NCBI GenBank assembly: GCA_003990745.1
Contig: RBNI01003160.1
Span: 1 to 16,518 of the forward strand
Origin: Jimgerdemannia flammicorona
Lineage: Eukaryota; Mucoromycota; Endogonomycetes; Endogonales; Endogonaceae
DNA length: 16,518 nucleotides
Direction of reading: 5' to 3'
Of the stretch, positions 1 to 8,569 are shown in pieces (positions within the stretch are counted from its first letter, which is position 1; each line of letters begins with the position of its first letter). Under the pieces are notes generated by a model. That model did no database searches. It saw only the letters and a program-made list of their open reading frames with translations, and had not been told where the DNA came from. The position numbers were made by a program, and so were the translations under genes.

Positions 1-57
1 TCAACCTCATATCTCTCCTCCTCTAGGAAAATTGCAAGCACCTCAGCCTTCAGTATC
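1..57 (-). mobile_element. Fragment of a third LINE copy (C), ORF1 region
   Basis: This stretch aligns without obvious gaps to positions 4082-4138 of LINE copy A and about 16097-16153 of copy B, both inside ORF1; most differences are transitions. It is followed directly by the T run that is the poly-A tail of copy A. So a third copy of the family, in the same orientation, abuts the 3' end of copy A. Either A inserted into C, or C is a 5'-truncated insertion at the A-tail of A. The matching remainder of C's ORF1 is not seen to the right of copy A, which favours truncation or a later rearrangement. Confidence 0.8.
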
Positions 58-78
58 TTTTTTTTTTTTTTTTTTTTT
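58..78 (-). repeat. Poly-A tail of LINE copy A
   Basis: A run of 21 T on the plus strand marks the 3' end of the minus-strand element. Sequence to its right matches the 3' end of copy B next to B's own T run, while sequence to its left differs (ORF1-like in A, hAT transposase in B). That fixes the 3' end of the family. Confidence 0.93.
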
Positions 79-100
79 ATAGTCATTTGGACTTCCTTCC

Positions 101-106
101 TTTATT
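101..106 (-). promoter_or_regulatory. AATAAA polyadenylation signal of LINE copy A
   Basis: TTTATT on the plus strand reads AATAAA on the coding strand, 22 bp before the A-tail. It is conserved at 12114-12119 in copy B at the same distance, so it is probably the element's own signal. Confidence 0.6.
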
Positions 107-1459
107 ATGCCCATCTATCCTATATAAATCCAATGAACCCGCCCCCTAACCAATCCCCCTAGGGGGGTCCCTCACTCTTACCCTGACCCAATGAAAGGCC
201 ACCTTGTCCAACACTATCTCTACTCTCCCACTACTCTGTTTACAGATCCTTGCCACCAAGCCATGATGTCACCCCCCCTGAGGACCCCAACCCACCCACC
301 ATCTAGTCAGCAGATCCCCCAACAACTCCTTCCACTATAATACCTTCTCCAGCAGCCCCATCTGCCATCCCACCTCAAATACAAAGAGCCAATGTCCAGC
401 CAGTCCCACCCACACTGCTAACACCAACCCTATAGTGAGCCAACTATTCCCTACACTACTTACTAGCCAAGATCTCAAGTCCTCCCAGTGGCCCCCCACC
501 CCTGCCAGCCTTTACTCCACACCCAGCCTATTCCCTATTTCTATCCAAAAGTCCCCCAAAACCTCACACTCTCCCAACCAGTATTCCAGTATCTGCACAA
601 GTCCCCCAGCTTGTCTAACATTATAGCACTCCTCACAATCCAAATGGCTACCATCTACCAGATGCCCAGTGCAGTAATTCAATATGATATTCCTCCACAG
701 CATTTGCCACCATACCACCCAGAACTTGGGAGGAAGCCACTACTGCACCTCAGCACTCTATGACCAGATACCTTCCCAGTCCCACTCCTTGCCAATCCCT
801 GCTGCCTGCCAACCACTTGGTCAAAGATCCAGGCCAAGACCCTGCTGACACTCCACTCCATCTCCAATATTAAACTCAGTAAGTAAAGCACCTCCCAGAA
901 GCAGTCTATCTCATCACCACATACTGGGACCCCATAATACCTCTCTCTCATTGCCTTGCCAGTGCAGGCCAATTCGGTGTACTCCATCTACCACCCCCCA
1001 CCAAAAGCCCTTAAACCTTAGCTGCCAATTTCCATTCAGCCCCACCAAAGAGAGCAGATCTCCTGAGGACCCTCAAGGGGAGGTCCTCATCTTCCACACC
1101 TTCTGTATCAGTAGCACCTATCCCCCTCCCTGCAGTTCAGCAGCTCTCTTCAACCACTAGGCCTGCAAGCAGTGCAACCTCTTAGGGAAATCCACAAGAC
1201 CAAGACCTCCCCTGACCACTAGTGTTGCAAGAGTCTCCCAACTGATCTGGGATCTCCTCCCTGCCCAAATCCAATCTCTAGCTACCTTCATCAGCCTCTT
1301 CACCACCCAAGCTGGGAAGTCTAGGTGATAGGCCATGTACCATAGCTTGGGGAACTAATAGACATTCAGAATTGACACCCACCCTGCCAGAGAGATATAG
1401 TGGCCTCTCCAACCTCAAAGGACCTCTCTCCAAATGGTCACCCTGCTCTCCCACTACAC

Positions 1460-2539
1460 TCATGGCAAGACAGAACTATATACAGAAAGGAAGATGCCCA
1501 GATACTGCACCACCTTGTCAGTAGGGACAATTGTTCCAATGATGTCCCCCCCCACTAGTCCATTCTCTAGTACCATTGTCTCACACTTATACCAGTTGAG
1601 CTTCGCCCCAGAGTGAGCCTCATACCATTCCACTATCCTCTTAAGTGCCTCAACATCTGCCACTGATCCAAGTCCAACCACCATGTCATCTGCAAAGGCC
1701 CCCACCTTCCACACTATACCATATATAGAGAGCCCTGCCACCTTCTGGTGAATCCTATCCATCAAAGGCTCCAATGAAAGGGTATATAGAACAGGGGACA
1801 GAGGGTCCCCCTGAGGAACTTCTCTTTCCAAGAGAAATGCCAGACCCTGGTGACTATTACACATCAGCACCACCTGACTGCTATCTAGCAGATTCAACAT
1901 AGAAGCCCAAAAGCTTGGAGGAATACCAATTTGATCCAATACCTTGCCTAGCCAAACCCACCATACATAGTTATAGGCCTTCTCCTGATCCAAAAAGACC
2001 AACCTTCCATCCAGTCCACAAGCTTGAGCCCCTTCAATGACACCATGTATCCATGCAGTCCCATCTCTTATAAGTCTGCCCCCAACAAAGCCCTGCTGCT
2101 CCTCCCCCAGCACCTGTTGGGCCACTTTCTGCAGCCTCGCAACAATCACCTTAGTCACCATCTTCCTGTCCATATCCAGAAGCATAATCAGTCTCCAATT
2201 TTTCCAGTCTTCCCTCCTCTCCTTGTCTTTGTACAATAAGGCCACCAGCCTGAGGTCCTGCTCTCCAACCCACTCACCACTCTGAAGAACATGGTCACAG
2301 AGAGCAGCCATCTCACCCAAAACTCTGGGGACCTTTACTATCTTCTTCCAGAAGTCCCATGGTAACCCATCCTCTCCAAGCACTGTTCCAATCTTAGTTG
2401 CTGCAAGGACACTCTGGATTTCCTCTTCTTGTATTGGTAAGATCAAGTTACTCAGTCCTGCTACTTGTGGCGGCCCCCACTCCTCCAGTGTATCCGCAAT
2501 CTCCACTTCATCAGCACCCCCTTCTTTATCACTCCACAA
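1460..2539 (-). other. Reverse-transcriptase open segment of LINE A ORF2
   Basis: An uninterrupted 359-codon segment covers the whole RT core. By residue: fingers NWRLIMLLDMDRKM at 114-127, QQGFVGGRLI at 148-157, motif A FLDQEKAYN at 182-190 (catalytic Asp 184), motif B VPQGDPLSPVLY at 241-252, motif C FADD at 282-285 (bases 1685-1696), then a thumb start KLNWYKCE. The two Asp of FADD and Asp184 are present. The conserved Asp after EKAY is replaced by Asn, whereas copy B keeps it. The leading Met is only the first in-frame ATG after a stop, not a true start. Confidence 0.93.
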
Positions 2540-3045
2540 ACCCTACCATCTCTCCTTCAAAACCCCTAAGATTTGTTGTGTTCCATGCACCATGTCCCTA
2601 TCAGCATCTAAGACCCCATCCCACTGATGTCACACCCTCCTAGCTTTGAGGAGTCTCAACAGGTACCTAGTAGACCACTCACCCTCCTCAAGCCCCTGCC
2701 ACTGAAGCCTAGCAGCCATTCCTTACATATGAGTCTCCTCCTCTTCTCTCAACACCTGTTGCAGTTCCACTATCTCCAATTTTGCCTGCTCTATCCTCCA
2801 CTCCTCCACCCCATCAGAAGTAAGCAAGTCTGCCCAATCCATTTGCAGTCTCCTCAACCTGCTGGAAGCACATCTCGTGTACTTCCTCCTCCATCTCCCA
2901 GCTTCTCTACCAGCTTCTCCCCAATAGACCCTCACAGCCTCTTTCAATCTCATCCAACAGATATCCATAGACAAGCCCTCATACCTCTAGACAAAAACCT
3001 TCGCCTGAATGTCCTCTACCCACGAGTCCCACAACCCCTTCTCAG

Positions 3046-3639
3046 TCAGCAGGGAGGAGTTAAGATGCTAATGTCTGGGTCCATCTCTACTCCCCCAAAC
3101 TGCCTCTGCCCCAACAGTCCCCAGTGTTCAGACCATGGGCACCACTCCACTTCCAACATCTTCCAAACATCTGAACCCCAACACTCGGCCATCAGAATCC
3201 AGTCAATCCTTGTACCCAAGCCATTTACCCAATGTGTGTAGATCCTGGTGTTGCCCCGCCATGTCCTGTCCATATCCCCTAAGGAGCTCAAACTCTCTAC
3301 CTCCTCCCATGCATCCAAACCTCCACTTCTCCCCCCTGCACTTCTCCCTCCATCTGTTCTGTCTAGATGCTGATCCTGAACCATATTAAAGTCCCCACCG
3401 AGAACATCAACCCCTTCCTCTAGGAGAATACCCTCCTCCAGCAGCTCCTCAATCCATGCAATCCTCTCACCCCTAACTGCTGGGCAGTAGCAAGAGCCAA
3501 CCCTCACTGACTCCCACCCTGGCTGATGCCAATCTCCCCAGACCAAGCAATCACCCCAGCTCCTGATTTCCCCTAAGTCTCCTCTACTCTTTCTCACCAG
3601 AATTACTACCTTCCAAATCAAGCAGTAGCCCCACCCCAT
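3046..3639 (-). other. Endonuclease-domain open segment of LINE A ORF2
   Basis: This is the longest open piece of the endonuclease in copy A, 197 codons in one frame. It contains VLGGDFNMVQDQHLDRTDG (the GDFN motif plus an L-RTDG pattern), GTRIDWILMAECW (substrate-binding and catalytic Asp region) and WCPWSEHWGLLG in place of the usual SDH. It starts downstream of the true N-terminus because of the frameshift near 3612, and runs out of frame after the short G run at 3092-3096. The domain would nick the genomic target for target-primed reverse transcription in the nucleus. Confidence 0.88.
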
Positions 3640-3834
3640 TCTCTAGCCCACTCCACCCAATCATCCTCATCCTCACACCATACATCCTATAGTAAAAAGA
3701 GATCAGCTTCCAATCCCTTGAGCCAAGTAAAAATGTTCTTACACTGCCCAGATCCCCTTAACTCATTCACATTCAAAGAGAAAATGTTAGTTGTACTGTT
3801 CATAAGAAATAATGTTATATAGTGATCCCATCTT

Positions 3835-5867
3835 CTACAAGTCCACATTTGGCTCCTCCTGTACCAAGTCCAAGTCATGTTCAGCAGCTAGTTCCCTTTC
3901 TCTAGCTTCCCATGCCTCCAGCCCTCCCAGAAGTTCTACCATTGCCCTATCTTCTCTCTTCTCAAAGTCCTCATGGTACTCCAGACAGGCCTCCTCCCAG
4001 AGCTATAAACCATGATGCTCTGCCCAACAGTAGGCTGCCTGCTCACCAGTGACAACCACCAGCTCTGCCTTCCTCACCTCATCAACCTCACATCCTTCCT
4101 CCTCTAGGAAAATCATAAGTATCTCCACCTTCAGCGCCTCTACTACTCCATCTCCATGCAGAATCCACACCCAATGCTCCTCAGGCATTACACTAAGGTC
4201 CACTTCTCCCAATGTCTCAGCCACAAGGTTATCCATCACCTTGCTCATCCACAGTAGGTTCCCCACCTCCTTCTCTCCCGGAGTCCCTGGCTACCCTATA
4301 TCCAACATCATAGTATCAACTCCTACACTGGCAGCCTCATCTCACTCTTCCTCAGGAACATCCACCAGCTCATTCTCACCAACTACCACTACCTGGCCCC
4401 CTTTCACTACATCAGGGACCCCAAAGTGTACTCGCTGGGCCCCTTGCATTAGCACATCCTCTGTTGTCCCTCACTTCCCAGCCAGGCCCCTCTTGATAAG
4501 AGAGGGGGGGGTGGCATCCAAATCCTACTCCCAGACTTTGAACATGCTATCTGCATAGGGGTCCTTACTTGGTACCTTCCCAGCTCTGTTCTTGTTTGCC
4601 TCCACCCCCCCTTCCCCTCCTCCTTTACTAGTCCAAACACTGGCTTCGATGCCCCCAGATGCCTCAGCCCTATCTACCTTCCTCTTTTTCCCTTCTTTCA
4701 TACTCGCCAACAACTCCCTCTGCCTCCTGCACCCCTGTGCCTGCTCCCACTGCCTCTTGTCAGTGTGAATATGCTTCTCATCCATAATCTCCAGATGTGT
4801 TAACTCCTCAAACACTCTCCAGGTCTTTGCCCTCCTCTCAACTGCACCACTCAACTCCTCCAGAGCCTCCAACAAGTCCTCCTCCTCTTCTTCACTCCCT
4901 TTTACCCTCGAAACCTTACAGACAAAAGCCCCCCACATCAGTACCAAGGGCCAGTCACTTGCCTTCCCAGAGGCCTCCTTCCCCACCAGCTAAATCCTGA
5001 CATCAACGTCACTTATCCTGAATGCAGTCCCCTCCCACATTGGGAAGCCAATGTCCACCACATCCCTATACTCCATCATCACCTCCTCCACTCTCCTCCT
5101 AGTCTCCTCCTTCATCACCATTGGTACCCCCCTCACTAGAAGCTACACTATCCTGGGGTCCTACCTCAAGTACCTCACCATGGGGACCACCACTTCTCCA
5201 ACCACTACTCTAGTCTTCAGGGTCTCATTCAGTGGTCCTGCCTCCTCAAAGCCCACCTCAACCCCCTTCAGACCCTTCAGGAACTTCACTGAAGCTGCCT
5301 CAGCCACCTGCTTTGAAATAAACCCCAAGATCATCCTCATCATTACTGTTAAGCCTCAAAAGCACAAGGTGGCCACAAACTCCAAGATCAATTTCTTGAG
5401 CAATGGGGTCACCACCAGCCCTGTTATATCATCCATCAGGTCCTTCTTCTGCATTGGGACCCCTGCCTCATCTGGCCATCAGCTGTCGTATCTCTTTTTT
5501 TTTCCTGATCCCCCATCATACTCCCATCACCAGTCACACCCCCAGCTACAGCCCCTCCAGCCCCTATGCTCCCATCTCCCCCCTGAGGGCCACTCTCCCT
5601 CCTGATGCTAGCCTTGCCCTTCCCTTTAGTAGCGCCAGCCTTGTTTTCAGCAGGCCATCCACTTGCCTTCACCTTTTCAGCAAAGCTAGAGGGACCAGGC
5701 CATTCCCCAGATCTACCTGATATCAGTCCTCCTCCAAAGCCTTCGCCACCCTTTGATCCTCCAAAAGCCCCCATCCCCAATCCATACTCTCTCCCCACAT
5801 ACTGCCAGCCAAAAGCCCCAGGTCCACCTGACCCAGTATGCCCATCAGAACTCTTGCTTGATGACAT
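3835..5867 (-). pseudogene. LINE copy A ORF1 (gag-like RNA-binding protein), disrupted
   Basis: The start is ATG 5867-5865 (MSSSKSSDGHTGSGG), chosen because the frame upstream is AT-rich and looks unlike the element. The end is TAG 3837-3835, so ORF1 spans about 678 codons and stops 31 bp before ORF2. The N-terminal 130 residues are Gly/Ser-rich. A frameshift at or near the T9 run 5495-5503 moves reading to a second frame. That frame holds LVRGVPMVMKEETRRRVEEV, an RRM-like or RNA-binding pattern (weak), an acidic helix-rich stretch (EEEEEDLLEALEEL), a basic KEGKKRKVD that resembles a monopartite nuclear import signal, and a C-terminal acidic coiled-coil-like tail (WEARERELAAEHDLDL). I see no CCHC zinc knuckle. 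Further stops occur, for example near 5159, 5000 and 4525. The family role would be to coat LINE RNA. Confidence 0.75.
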
Positions 5868-6162
5868 TTTAATAGTACCTTTTCTCTGAGTTATATTGAA
5901 AAACTGTTGCTTGAAGTTTGTGTAACATAAATTGTATAAGAGAAAGGTGTCAGTAAATAGATTACTAATATATATAAATTCAGAAGACAACTTTTATAAG
6001 ATATATATATATAGAAAACAAAGTATCCTAGCAATTATTTGAGAAATGATTAAATCATATATCTGGAATCCTTGATCTTATATATATATATAAATATATA
6101 TAGACTAATACATATGCTATTGTACTTTAAAAAGGTATATTTTATTATCTTTATCAATAATT
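5868..6162. other. AT-rich junction segment with TA tracts, no gene
   Basis: Base composition changes abruptly at the LINE ORF1 start. The first 100 bp or so may be LINE 5' UTR, but there is no second copy in the window to compare. TA-dinucleotide tracts lie at 6000-6013 and about 6079-6105. I see no coding signal. Confidence 0.6.
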
Positions 6163-6180
6163 AGTATTCCAAATAAGTCA
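6163..6180 (+). repeat. Terminus-like motif related to the fold-back element
   Basis: AGTATTCCAAATAAGTCA resembles the ends of the fold-back element at 7202-7683 (AGTACTCC...AATAAGTTAAT on the left; AGTACTCCAAATGAGTTAAT read inward from the right). It is followed by similar ATTTGGATTCAATTTAAT sequence. It may be the left end of a related, larger element that contains the 14-bp array. No convincing right end was found. Confidence 0.4.
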
Positions 6181-6259
6181 ATCTCAATTAAATTTGGATT
6201 CAATTTAATATATAATAGTTTGATCTGAATCTCAAATTCAAAATAATCCAAATTAACTT

Positions 6260-6609
6260 AGATTAATCCAAATTACTCTATCTAAATTACTCTATCTGAA
6301 TTACTCTATCTGAATCACTCAATCCAAACTACTCAATTTAAATCACTCAATCCAAATTACTCAATCCAAATTATTCAACCTGAACTACTCAATCTGAACC
6401 ACTCAATCTGAATCACTCAATCTAAATTACTCAATCTGAATTACTCAATCTGAATCACTTAATCTGAATTATTTAATCTGATTTATTCAATCTGAATCAT
6501 TTAATCCAAATTATTCAATTTAAATCACTCAATCCAAATTATTTAATTCAAATCATTCTATTCAAATTATCTAATCCAAATTCTTCAATCTGAATTCTCC
6601 AATCTGAAT
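6260..6609 (+). repeat. Tandem array, 25 units of 14 bp
   Basis: The consensus unit is about YACTCAATCTGAAT. From 6260 to 6609 the phase is kept exactly: 350 bp divides into 25 units with no insertion or deletion, while individual bases vary mainly C/T and A/G. An inner-core variant is TACTCTATCTGAAT, and later units drift to TATTTAATCCAAAT. Less regular related words (GGATT, AATCTGAAT) continue to both sides. 14 is not a multiple of 3, and all frames are Ser/Leu/Asn-like with stops, so I do not read it as coding. Confidence 0.93.
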
Positions 6610-6631
6610 CCTCCACATAACTTATATACTG

Positions 6632-6701
6632 AATATATATATATATATATGTAAATATACATATATATAAAATATATATACAAATATGTAAATATATATA
6701 T
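6632..6701. repeat. TA-rich microsatellite
   Basis: Imperfect (TA)n/(ATATAC)n tract directly after the 14-bp array. It produces only a low-complexity Tyr/Ile reading frame on the minus strand, which I do not call. Confidence 0.85.
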
Positions 6702-7191
6702 CAATAGATCAGTCTTCAATAGTTTATAATACTGATAATACTTCAAGTCAAACATTCTTGATAGTTTTACACTTTCTATGCAATTCACATTCCAAAATCT
6801 AGCAATATTGTACTAAGATCAGAGATAATATTATTTATAATTATTGTAGATAAAAAATTAAAAAACTATAAAATTAAAAAAAGAAGATACATTTATAATA
6901 TAACTAATACTTTTGTTTGATACATATATAATGTTGTTTCTACAAACTCCTTTATACTATATAGCCAGAAGTTCAAAATACTTAGTAGATCAACTTAAAA
7001 AATATATTAATATATAAAAGACAAATACTCTAACAAAATTAAAAAAAATGTGAAAACAAATAAAATTGATATCCAAGCTATAGTAGGTATATTTATCTAA
7101 TTACCTGACTATTTCTATATTAATAACCCTATTTAATCAAAAATATTTAGTCATATTCTTTAGTAGAATTTCGAAATTGACTCATTTGCTA
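6702..7191. other. AT-rich DNA without recognisable gene
   Basis: About 490 bp of very AT-rich sequence with short A runs and no frame longer than a few dozen codons. The word AATTGACTCATTTGCTAG at 7175-7192 weakly resembles the right end of the neighbouring fold-back element (TTAACTCATTTGGAGTAC), so an older related element may end here. Confidence 0.5.
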
Positions 7192-7201
7192 GATTGTATA
7201 T

Positions 7202-7683
7202 AGTACTCCTAATAAGTTAATTTAATCCAGATTGGATTTAGATTGATTTAGATTGAATCTTATCTGAATCAACTTGAATAGAATTTGAATCCTATCTAGA
7301 TAATCTTGGTGTCATTTGAAAGCCCTTAATAAGGTCTTTTTAATGATATCAAGAACATTGAAATTAGATTATGTATTGCTGAGTTATCAAGGAAAATGTC
7401 TGAATCACCAATTTGGAAAATTATTTGATTTGCCAATTTTGAAAATTTTGTCAAATAGAACATTTTCCTTAATATCTCAGCAATACATAATCTGATTTTA
7501 ATGTTCTTAGTATCATTAGAAAGGCCTTATTAAGAGCTTTCAAATGATATCAAAATCATCAAATTTGGATAATTATTCATTAAGTTATTGATGTAAATAT
7601 TTAATTGTCTAATTTGGAAATCAAAACAATCATTGATTTAAATCCCATCTGAATCCCATCTGGATTAACTCATTTGGAGTACT
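7202..7683. mobile_element. Fold-back (MULE-like or MITE-like) DNA element with TSD
   Basis: The ends are inverted copies: AGTACTCC at 7202-7209 and GGAGTACT at 7676-7683, followed inward by AATNAGTTAAT and repeated GGATT-type words. The flanks are near-identical 10-mers, GATTGTATAT (7192-7201) and AATTGTATAT (7684-7693), as expected of a target-site duplication. Inside, bases 7312-7399 pair with 7460-7547 as an 88-bp inverted repeat without gaps, about 90% matching, around a 60-bp loop. No transposase is encoded. A 9-11 bp duplication with long inverted ends points to the Mutator-like group, but this is inference from length only. Confidence 0.75.
7312..7547. repeat. 88-bp inverted repeat with 60-bp loop
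   Basis: The left arm (7312-7399) begins TCATTTGAAAGCCCTTAATA and ends GGAAAATGT. The right arm (7460-7547) starts ACATTTTCC and ends GCTTTCAAATGA. The arms mirror each other base for base around 7429.5. An RNA across it would fold into a long, nearly perfect hairpin. Confidence 0.9.
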
Positions 7684-7723
7684 AATTGTATATATAGACC
7701 AACTATTCACAACTATTAAAAGT

Positions 7724-7840
7724 AGTGCTCCAAATAAATGGAGTTGATCCAGATGAGATTCAATTCAGGTTCGTCATGTGATGATTTGAATCAACTCAGA
7801 TTAGTCTTGTGATCTGATCCAGATTGATCTATCCAGATTG
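7724..7840 (+). repeat. Solitary terminus related to the fold-back element
   Basis: AGTGCTCCAAATAAATGGAG at 7724-7743, followed by TTGATCCAGATGAGATTCA, matches the inward-read right end of the 7202-7683 element. GATCCAGATTGATC-type words continue to about 7840. No partner end was found to the right, so this is probably a truncated relative. Confidence 0.5.
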
Positions 7841-7844
7841 AAAT

Positions 7845-7934
7845 CTTTGGTGACATCACCCTTTCTTTTATTCATTTTGCTCTTGTTTTTTTTTTTCCTG
7901 CTGTACTTTGGTGACATCACTCTTTCCTTTTATT
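7845..7934 (+). repeat. Direct repeat pair with TGACATCA core
   Basis: CTTTGGTGACATCACCCTTT at 7845-7864 recurs as CTTTGGTGACATCACTCTTT at 7906-7925, both followed by pyrimidine-rich TTTTATT sequence, a 61-bp period. The core GGTGACATCACC is nearly palindromic and would be GGTGACGTCACC before a CpG transition, that is a bZIP/CRE-type site. A regulatory role is only a guess. Confidence 0.55.
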
Positions 7935-8101
7935 CCCTCTCTTTTCTTTGTTCTTTTTCTTTGTTCTTTCCTGCCATATCATGAGCAAACAAAACAGCAG
8001 TCCTTAATTTATATGTTGGTCCAGTCTACTCATTTTTCACCCTGCAATAATTATCAAAAGAGGGAGTATTTAAGGTAGAAATGCACTCTCTGCTGACAAT
8101 A

Positions 8102-8535
8102 TTAGATTCTTTCTCATATGGGCAGCATACAAGCTACTCATTGAGAGCCAAAGAAGCAATGGCAGTGGCAATGGCAATGGCAATGGCAATAGTGATGGCG
8201 ATGGTGGGGATGAGGGTGAATTTCGGTAACAACTCATAGTGGCCCTTCAGACCTTGGAATTCACAGACCTCACAGCTATATATGCAGCAGCCTTTTTGGA
8301 GCAGCTAGTAGTAGATGTAGGTTGCTCTTTTCTGCTGCTACTTTTTACTTGTTTAAATTCCCCCAGCATGACCCAATTCACCTTATGCTCTTCTTAGGGT
8401 CCACAGCTCTATAGCAAGATCTGCTGACTTTATTCGCAATATCTAGTCAAGATGAAGAAAGGTTGGAGGACATTGCAGGGCATGCCTTTAGTGGCTGAGC
8501 TGTTGAGTCAATGCATTATATGGCAGAGGTCTCAA
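8102..8535 (+). pseudogene. Possible decayed coding segment, unrecognised
   Basis: One plus frame reads IWAAYKLLIESQRSN, then a Gly/Asn/Asp repeat, GDEGEFR, TAA, then QLIVALQTLEFTDLTAIYAA and AFLEQLVVD. A GT-AG intron could run from about 8320 (GTAGGTTGC) to about 8398 (CTTCTTAG). Beyond it, a frame gives QDEERLEDIAGHAFSG, TGA, AVESMHYMAEVSKGIE and then GTAAGC, another donor-like site. Balanced hydrophobic and charged composition suggests former protein, with two stops. I do not recognise the family. It could be the 5' part of a transposase or a captured host gene; it may also be chance. Confidence 0.3.
8155..8208 (+). repeat. GGCAAT hexamer microsatellite
   Basis: Four consecutive GGCAAT units at 8167-8190 with flanking variants (GGCAGT, AGTGAT, GGCGAT). 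In one plus frame it reads SNGSGNGNGNGNSDGDGGDE, in another an Ala-Met run. It lies within the possible decayed coding segment described next. Confidence 0.85.
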
Positions 8536-8569
8536 AAGGAATAGAAGTAAGCCTTTGTGAGCAATCTTA

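Larger units (their letters stand above)
146..3803 (-). pseudogene. LINE copy A ORF2: endonuclease-reverse transcriptase, disrupted
   Basis: ORF2 begins at ATG 3803-3801 with MNSTTNIFSLNVNELRGSG, the N-terminus of an APE-type endonuclease (compare L1 ITLNVNG). It carries GGDFN and RIDWIL, but the usual SDH active-site motif reads SEH. Then come a linker with LEEGEW-TRYLLRLLKAR and a reverse transcriptase: NWR-I-LL, QQGFVGGRL, LDQEKAYN, VPQGDPLSPVLY and FADD. A C-terminal region follows (LAG...LWYVAYH type, with a small Cys pair near 620-640). It is broken by a 1-nt loss near 3612, a 1-nt loss in the G run at 3092-3096, and stops such as TAG near 3690, TAA at 2723-2725, and TGA and TAG between 2540 and 2720. 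The end is uncertain: a TAG at 335-337 or, if that is decay, 146-148. The second Asp of RT motif A is Asn here. Confidence 0.9.
58..5867 (-). mobile_element. LINE (non-LTR retrotransposon) copy A, near full length
   Basis: The element reads right to left: ORF1, about 30 bp gap, ORF2 (endonuclease then reverse transcriptase), a short 3' part with AATAAA, then a poly-A tail seen as 21 T on the plus strand (58-78). The right boundary given is the ORF1 start codon. The true 5' end lies somewhere in 5868 to about 6000, where sequence turns AT-rich, and I could not find a target-site duplication. The coding strand is strongly purine-rich and CpG-poor. It is collinear with copy B (offset 12013-12015 bp). 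The order of domains fits the L1/Tad group of LINEs; the exact clade needs a phylogeny. It is a decayed copy with several frameshifts and stops. Confidence 0.92.

Noticed and set aside
58..78. T run as a terminator or simple microsatellite
   Set aside because: Comparison with copy B shows it is the poly-A tail of a minus-strand LINE.
58..5867. LTR retrotransposon or retrovirus-like element
   Set aside because: No long terminal repeats, protease or integrase; the endonuclease is APE-type, the A-tail is present, and the RT is LINE-type (FADD, QGDPLSP).
435..5889. Many Pro/Ser/Thr/Leu-rich plus-strand frames across LINE copies A and B (for example 2627-3241, 4049-4558, 5051-5605)
   Set aside because: They are antisense to the purine-rich LINE coding strand, have low-complexity composition, and are not consistently preserved between the copies.
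6260..6609. CRISPR-like array
   Set aside because: The 14-bp units are directly adjacent with no unique spacers, and the context is eukaryotic.
6585..6788. 67-codon minus-strand frame rich in Tyr and Ile
   Set aside because: It comes from the TA microsatellite.
8061..8090. TATTTAAG near 8068 as a TATA box for an ORF starting at ATG 8081
   Set aside because: Spacing of about 10 bp to the ATG is too short, and the ORF (54 codons) is mostly the hexamer repeat in an Ala/Met frame.
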